Positions 60,119 through 64,000 of a stretch of 64,000 nt of DNA are shown here, piece by piece (position 1 is the first letter of the stretch; each line of letters begins with the position of its first letter). A program made the position numbers and the translations under genes. Origin of the DNA: Euleptes europaea (Eukaryota > Chordata > Lepidosauria > Squamata > Sphaerodactylidae); contig NC_079323.1 in assembly GCF_029931775.1 (NCBI RefSeq), positions 779,001 to 843,000 on the forward strand, read 5' to 3'. Below the pieces are notes generated by a model, which searched no databases, was not told the DNA's origin, and worked only from the letters and a program-made list of their open reading frames with translations.

Positions 60119-60741
60119 GGCTCTTTGTGATCTTGAGACAAAATGCTCGGTTCTGGGGGCTACATCAGGACAGGAGCGTGGGAGGTTCAGGATTACACAG
60201 AAACCTGCAGCAGTCAGAACCCTACGACAAGGACAGAGCAGGAGTCTTTAAGCAGCTGCCTCCTCCCCATATCCATTCCAGGAATGCTTCCACTTCAGGA
60301 AAATTTTCATTGATGGAGCAAGATGTAAATATCTTAAATAAATGATGTTGCCCTTTAAGGAAGTTGTTCTTTTTAAAAGTTCTACTTCATTAAATGTCCT
60401 TCCTGTGCAAATCCAGCACTGGAGCAGCAGCTGAGTCCCCTTTTTCTTTCAAAAAAGTACCCTTTCCCTTTGCCCATCTGCAAGACTCTAATCTTAACCT
60501 CTTGATGAATTCTCGCAATAGTGTAGCTAGAACAGGGCTTGCAGGCGGAGGGATTTCTAAGTGCAGCATGTCGCAGTGGGCAGAAAGTCTTCTGGGATCA
60601 TTTTAGCTATCAGTGTTTTTGCAGAGTTGCACTGATTTCCACGAATTCCCCCTCAGGACTTGGGAGACACCCCCCCCCCAAAGTACCAGTTCCCAGTACC
60701 AGTGAGTACCACCACAAACATTGGGAGTGGGAGAGGAGGGT

Positions 60742-60949
60742 ATGGTTGCCAGATCCCTCTTTGCCACCAGTGGGAGGATTTTGGGGGCAGAGCCTGAGGA
60801 GGGCAGGGTTTAGGGAGGAGAGGGACTTCAATGCCATAGAGTCCAATTGCCAAAGTAGCCATTTTCTCCAGGGGAACTGATCTCTATCGGCTGGAGATCA
60901 GTTGTAATAGCAGGAGATCGTCAGCTAGTACCTGGAGGTTGGCAACCCT
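60742..60949 (+). mobile_element. Short hAT-type element
   Basis: gggttgccaac family: tatggttgccagatccctct … acctggaggttggcaaccct. The flanking 8-mers agree at six of eight bases (gaggaggg, gaggaagt). Confidence 0.7.
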
Positions 60950-61079
60950 AGAGGAAGTATCAGTCCTTAGGAACGTACAGAAATAGCTCCCATGCCTGGT
61001 GGAAAGTAAGGTGACTAGAGACTCCTGAACAATACATAAATACACACAGAAACAAATAAGCTCCAATCTCTTTGTATCC

Positions 61080-61190
61080 CCTGCTATGTGTAGTGGTTAA
61101 GAGCAGTGGTTTGGAGCAGTGTGGACTCTGATCTGAACAACCAGGTTTGATTCCCCACTCCTCCACATGAACCGCAGAGGCTAATCTGGT
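61080..61190 (+). mobile_element. Sauria-like SINE, 5' part
   Basis: gtagtggttaagagcagtgg, gtttgattccccactcctcc acatgaaccgcagaggctaa: tRNA-like head, forward. Confidence 0.65.
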
Positions 61191-61194
61191 GAAC

Positions 61195-61700
61195 TGGTAT
61201 CAGGTCCCAGGGCCAGAGGAGCATGGTCAAGAGAAGTCCGAATTCAAAGCCAAGAGTCAGAAATAGGTAAACCCACTGCAAGAGAATAGTCAAAATCCAA
61301 AGTCAAAGATTCCCGAAGGGTTTCAGGTTAGTAACTCACAGGAAACACAGAGTAAAAACACACGTTGTTCCCACACCAGCCTGGCTGCTAATGTTTGTTT
61401 AAATAGCCTAAGAGGACCCAGCTGTTGCTGATTCCTCTGACTCAGGAGTCCTTGCCAGAGGGAGCTCATCCTCCTCATCGCTGTCAGCTGGCAGGGTTCT
61501 CTGTAGAGCTTGCAATCTTGCACTTCTCTTACACTGGAGGAGGAGGCTGATGGAGCCAGGAAAAGGGCAGAGCAGAGGCACGGCTGAGGAAAGCACACAC
61601 CAGTTGGCTTCTTGGTGCAGCCTAGACTTAGCTGGTGCAAGCACGCCCCAGTCAGCCTCCTGAAGAAAAGGGAAACGGAGGCTGGGCACTGGGAAAGAGC
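61195..61700. mobile_element. Possible LTR-like fossil repeat
   Basis: The serial text aaagccaagagtcagaaata, ccaaagtcaaagattcccga and acgttgttcccacacc resembles reptile LTR sequence, and gttgttcccacac also occurs at 51.27 kb. No genes or end repeats are identified. Broken and old; weak call. Confidence 0.25.
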
Positions 61701-61711
61701 CAGGGGATGCA

Positions 61712-61935
61712 CTAGAGTTGCCAACCTTCAGGTGGTGCCTAGAGATCTCCTGCTATTACAACTGATCTCTAGGTGACAAAGATCGGTTCACCTGGAGAAA
61801 ATGGCTGCTGTGGAAGGCAAACTCAATGGCATTATACCCCACTGAAGTCCCTCCCCTCCCCAAACCCCACCCTCCTTAGGTTTCACCCCTCAAATCTCCA
61901 GGTATTTCCCAACCCGAAGCTGGCAACCCTAGGAA
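61712..61935 (-). mobile_element. Short hAT-type element
   Basis: tagagttgccaaccttcagg … gctggcaaccctag, with intact inner text (attacaactgatctctaggt). The flanks ggatgcac and ggaagcat agree at six of eight bases. A Penelope-type end scrap (gattcaaggagcacc) follows at 61960-62040. Confidence 0.7.
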
Positions 61936-62045
61936 GCATGTGTTGTTCTGCAGTAGAACGGCTAGATTCAAGGAGCACCTTAGAAACTAGCAAAATGTTA
62001 GGGATCTGAGCTTTGGAGAGTCAAAGCTCCCTTATTCAGATTCAA

Positions 62046-63340
62046 GAGGAAGTCGGGAGGGGGGGAGAGAAGAAGCAAGGATCTCCCAGCCAAGCCCTGT
62101 GGAAGTCGGCTTGTAGCTGGGAAGGCTCCCATCCCCGTTCTAACTCCAAAAGTAGAGCCAGCAGAACTGAAAAGCTGTCAGACCCCACGGAAGCTGCTTG
62201 ACCCTGAAGGCAAGGGGGACTAAGGACTAGCAAGGGGTGCTGGGAGAAGGACCACCAAGAACCCAATTTCTCTGACCTGCTACACTGACCTGTCCACCAG
62301 TCGGGGATGAGTGGGGTTCTCCTGGGCATCGGCAAATAGATGATGCAGCTGGAATGAAACATTCCACCTTTCTGAGGCCTTCTCCAAAGGAGCTAGAGAC
62401 ACACCACAGCCAGCCAAAAAAACTTCCAAAGCCTCTGGGATGTCTTCAAGTGCATCCTCACCAAGGCCGCTGCACTAATCCAATCCAAGGTTAATGTTTG
62501 CAACTTTGCATTGATTAGGATGGTAAGACGGACCAGGTCTAAAAGGACAATTCTCTTAATCATATGTAACCAACGAAAGGCACTTTTGGCTCCTATCTGG
62601 ACCTGCTTCTCGAAGAGTCATGCGGGGCCCAAAAGCACTGTGAGACGGTTTACTTGTTGGGATAGGGATAGGTTTGCCTCAGTAAAAATAGGAACATGAT
62701 CCTCCCTCTACAGCATCGATTGTACTGATCAGTATCACCTTTGTTTTTGTCTGGATACAGTTACAGCTTCCTGTCCCACATCCTCTTGACCACTGATCCA
62801 GGCATGGGCTCGAGATAGAAACAGCTCCATCAGGGGACTTAGTTAGAGAAATACAGAGCAGGGCATCATTCAGATATTGTCTGTATAATTGGAAGAGGAA
62901 CAAATATGGAAAAATTGTGGGCTACGTTGGGCCATCCAGCAAATGCGTGACTGAAGAAAATATTAACCAGGGGCTTCACAGCTCACAGTTCAGACACATA
63001 GCCACCACATAGCCACCACATGAGGCCATATCTCTGGTACGAAGTCTATAGCAAAAGAGTTCTCCCAAGGTTCAGATCTCGTTCTCTACCTGTACACCAC
63101 TTTGGCTCGGGAGATGACAGGTTGCATGCATTAATGCTCCAATTTGTACAGGATGGAACTGAGGGAATGTCAGAATTGGACAAGGGTAGAATCTCATTTG
63201 GGTAGTATTGCATAATGGATAGGAGAATAAAGTATTGGTCTACATATTATTTGTCACCTTTTATGTCTGCTGAGGAAGACAGTTGATGTTTTGCAGGCTC
63301 TGTGACATGCCATATTCACACAATCCTTAAAATTCAATAG
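62046..63340. other. No gene recognised
   Basis: Upstream region of the last receptor. Short open frames only. A control region or non-coding exon could lie here but nothing is distinctive. Confidence 0.45.
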
Positions 63341-63368
63341 TCTCACTGTACCAGAAGTCCTTTGGAGG

Positions 63369-64000
63369 ATGAGATCAACCATCAGCTTCAACGGCAGCAC
63401 CGTGAACCACCAAACCTTTGTCCTTGTTGGCATTCCTGGCATGGAGGAGCGCAACTCTTGGATGGCCTTCCCTCTCTGCCTGCTCTACGTCCTAACTCTC
63501 TTTGGAAATGTTGTGATCCTCTTTGTCATCAAGACAGAGCAAAGCCTCCATGAGCCCATGTACCTCTTCCTCTCCATCCTTGCCTGCTCGGACCTGGGCC
63601 TCGCCGTTTCTACCATGCCAACAATGCTGGGTGTTTACTGGTTCAACTCCAGAGAAATCTCATTCAATGCCTGCATCACTCAGATGTTCTTCATCCATCT
63701 GTTTCAATGGTTAGAATCTGGCATCCTTGTGGCAATGGCTTTTGACCGCTTCATTGCCATATGCAACCCCCTGAGATACAGCTCTCTCCTCCAAAATTCA
63801 GTAATTGGGAAAATTGGACTAGCCATCTTGGCCAGAGGATTCTGTGTCTGCTTCCCTGCCCCCTTCCTTATTAAACGGCTACCCTTCTGTGCTCTCAATG
63901 TGCTCTCTCACTCCTATTGTCTCCACCAGGATATGATGAAGTTGGCCTGTGCAGACACAAGAGTGAACATGTTGTATGGACTGATCATAGTCATTTGTAC
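63369..64000 (+). CDS. Class I olfactory receptor, OR51-like, runs off window end
   Basis: Start and first 210 residues of an odorant receptor; the frame is open to the last base. The ATG at 63369 gives NGS at 8-10 and QTFVLVGIPGMEE. Motifs present are LFGNV (45-49), HEPMYLFLSILACSDLGLAVS, Cys102, AMAFDRFIAICNPLRY (DRF 126-128), LPFCALNVLSHSYCLHQD and KLACAD, then the beginning of TM5. HSYCLHQD and the TM2 text place it with the OR51-like group. A weak splice acceptor (tctcactgtaccag, ending 63354) precedes the start. Completeness cannot be judged because TM5-TM7 lie outside the window. Confidence 0.92.
   Translation, partial: MRSTISFNGSTVNHQTFVLVGIPGMEERNSWMAFPLCLLYVLTLFGNVVILFVIKTEQSLHEPMYLFLSILACSDLGLAVSTMPTMLGVYWFNSREISFNACITQMFFIHLFQWLESGILVAMAFDRFIAICNPLRYSSLLQNSVIGKIGLAILARGFCVCFPAPFLIKRLPFCALNVLSHSYCLHQDMMKLACADTRVNMLYGLIIVIC

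Overview
The window looks like nuclear DNA of a squamate reptile, most likely a lizard. It holds one intron-bearing ribosomal protein gene, seven intact or open class I (fish-like) olfactory receptor genes, one broken receptor, and a dense cover of interspersed repeats. The repeat set supports this placement: CR1/L3-type LINEs, an L1 tail, tRNA-derived SINEs with clear A and B boxes, SINEs resembling the Sauria family, 5S-rRNA-derived SINEs, Penelope-like elements with a GIY-YIG endonuclease, and many short hAT-type elements with 8-bp target duplications. The species cannot be named from the sequence alone.

Layout. 1-3 kb is repeats only. 3.2-8.2 kb is RPS11 on the minus strand: five coding exons giving 158 residues, a CpG-rich promoter with a 5' TOP-like start, and one SNORD35-type C/D snoRNA in each of introns 2, 3 and 4. 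8.4-11.9 kb is repeats. OR52-like receptors on the minus strand lie at 12.0-12.9, 19.0-19.9 and 25.9-26.9 kb. A 2.0-kb hAT-like element with internal ~145-bp tandem repeats fills 30.4-32.4 kb, followed by an AT-rich LTR-like stretch to 34.4 kb. OR51-like receptors lie at 37.6-38.6 (+), 42.0-43.0 (-) and 55.1-56.1 (+) kb, and one runs off the right end from 63.4 kb (+). A broken OR52-like receptor lies at 52.3-52.9 kb (-). A Penelope-like copy (47.4-48.3 kb) and a degenerate tandem repeat (48.8-49.3 kb) lie between them.

How the genes relate. The receptors are single-coding-exon, seven-helix odorant receptors, probably expressed one per olfactory neuron. Two have a good splice acceptor 31-36 bases before the start codon, as expected for receptors with non-coding upstream exons. 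RPS11 is a housekeeping gene unrelated in function to its neighbours; from memory of mammalian maps, its position beside class I receptors is unusual. The three snoRNAs share one guide, which would direct 2'-O-methylation of 28S rRNA.

Most notable: the triple SNORD35 in RPS11; a receptor (37.6 kb) that lost both cysteines of the predicted second loop disulfide as well as the DRY tyrosine; hammerhead-ribozyme-like cores in Penelope-type repeats; a Penelope copy nested in a SINE with a 12-bp target duplication; and the hAT-like element carrying a minisatellite. I found no convincing new multi-gene system.
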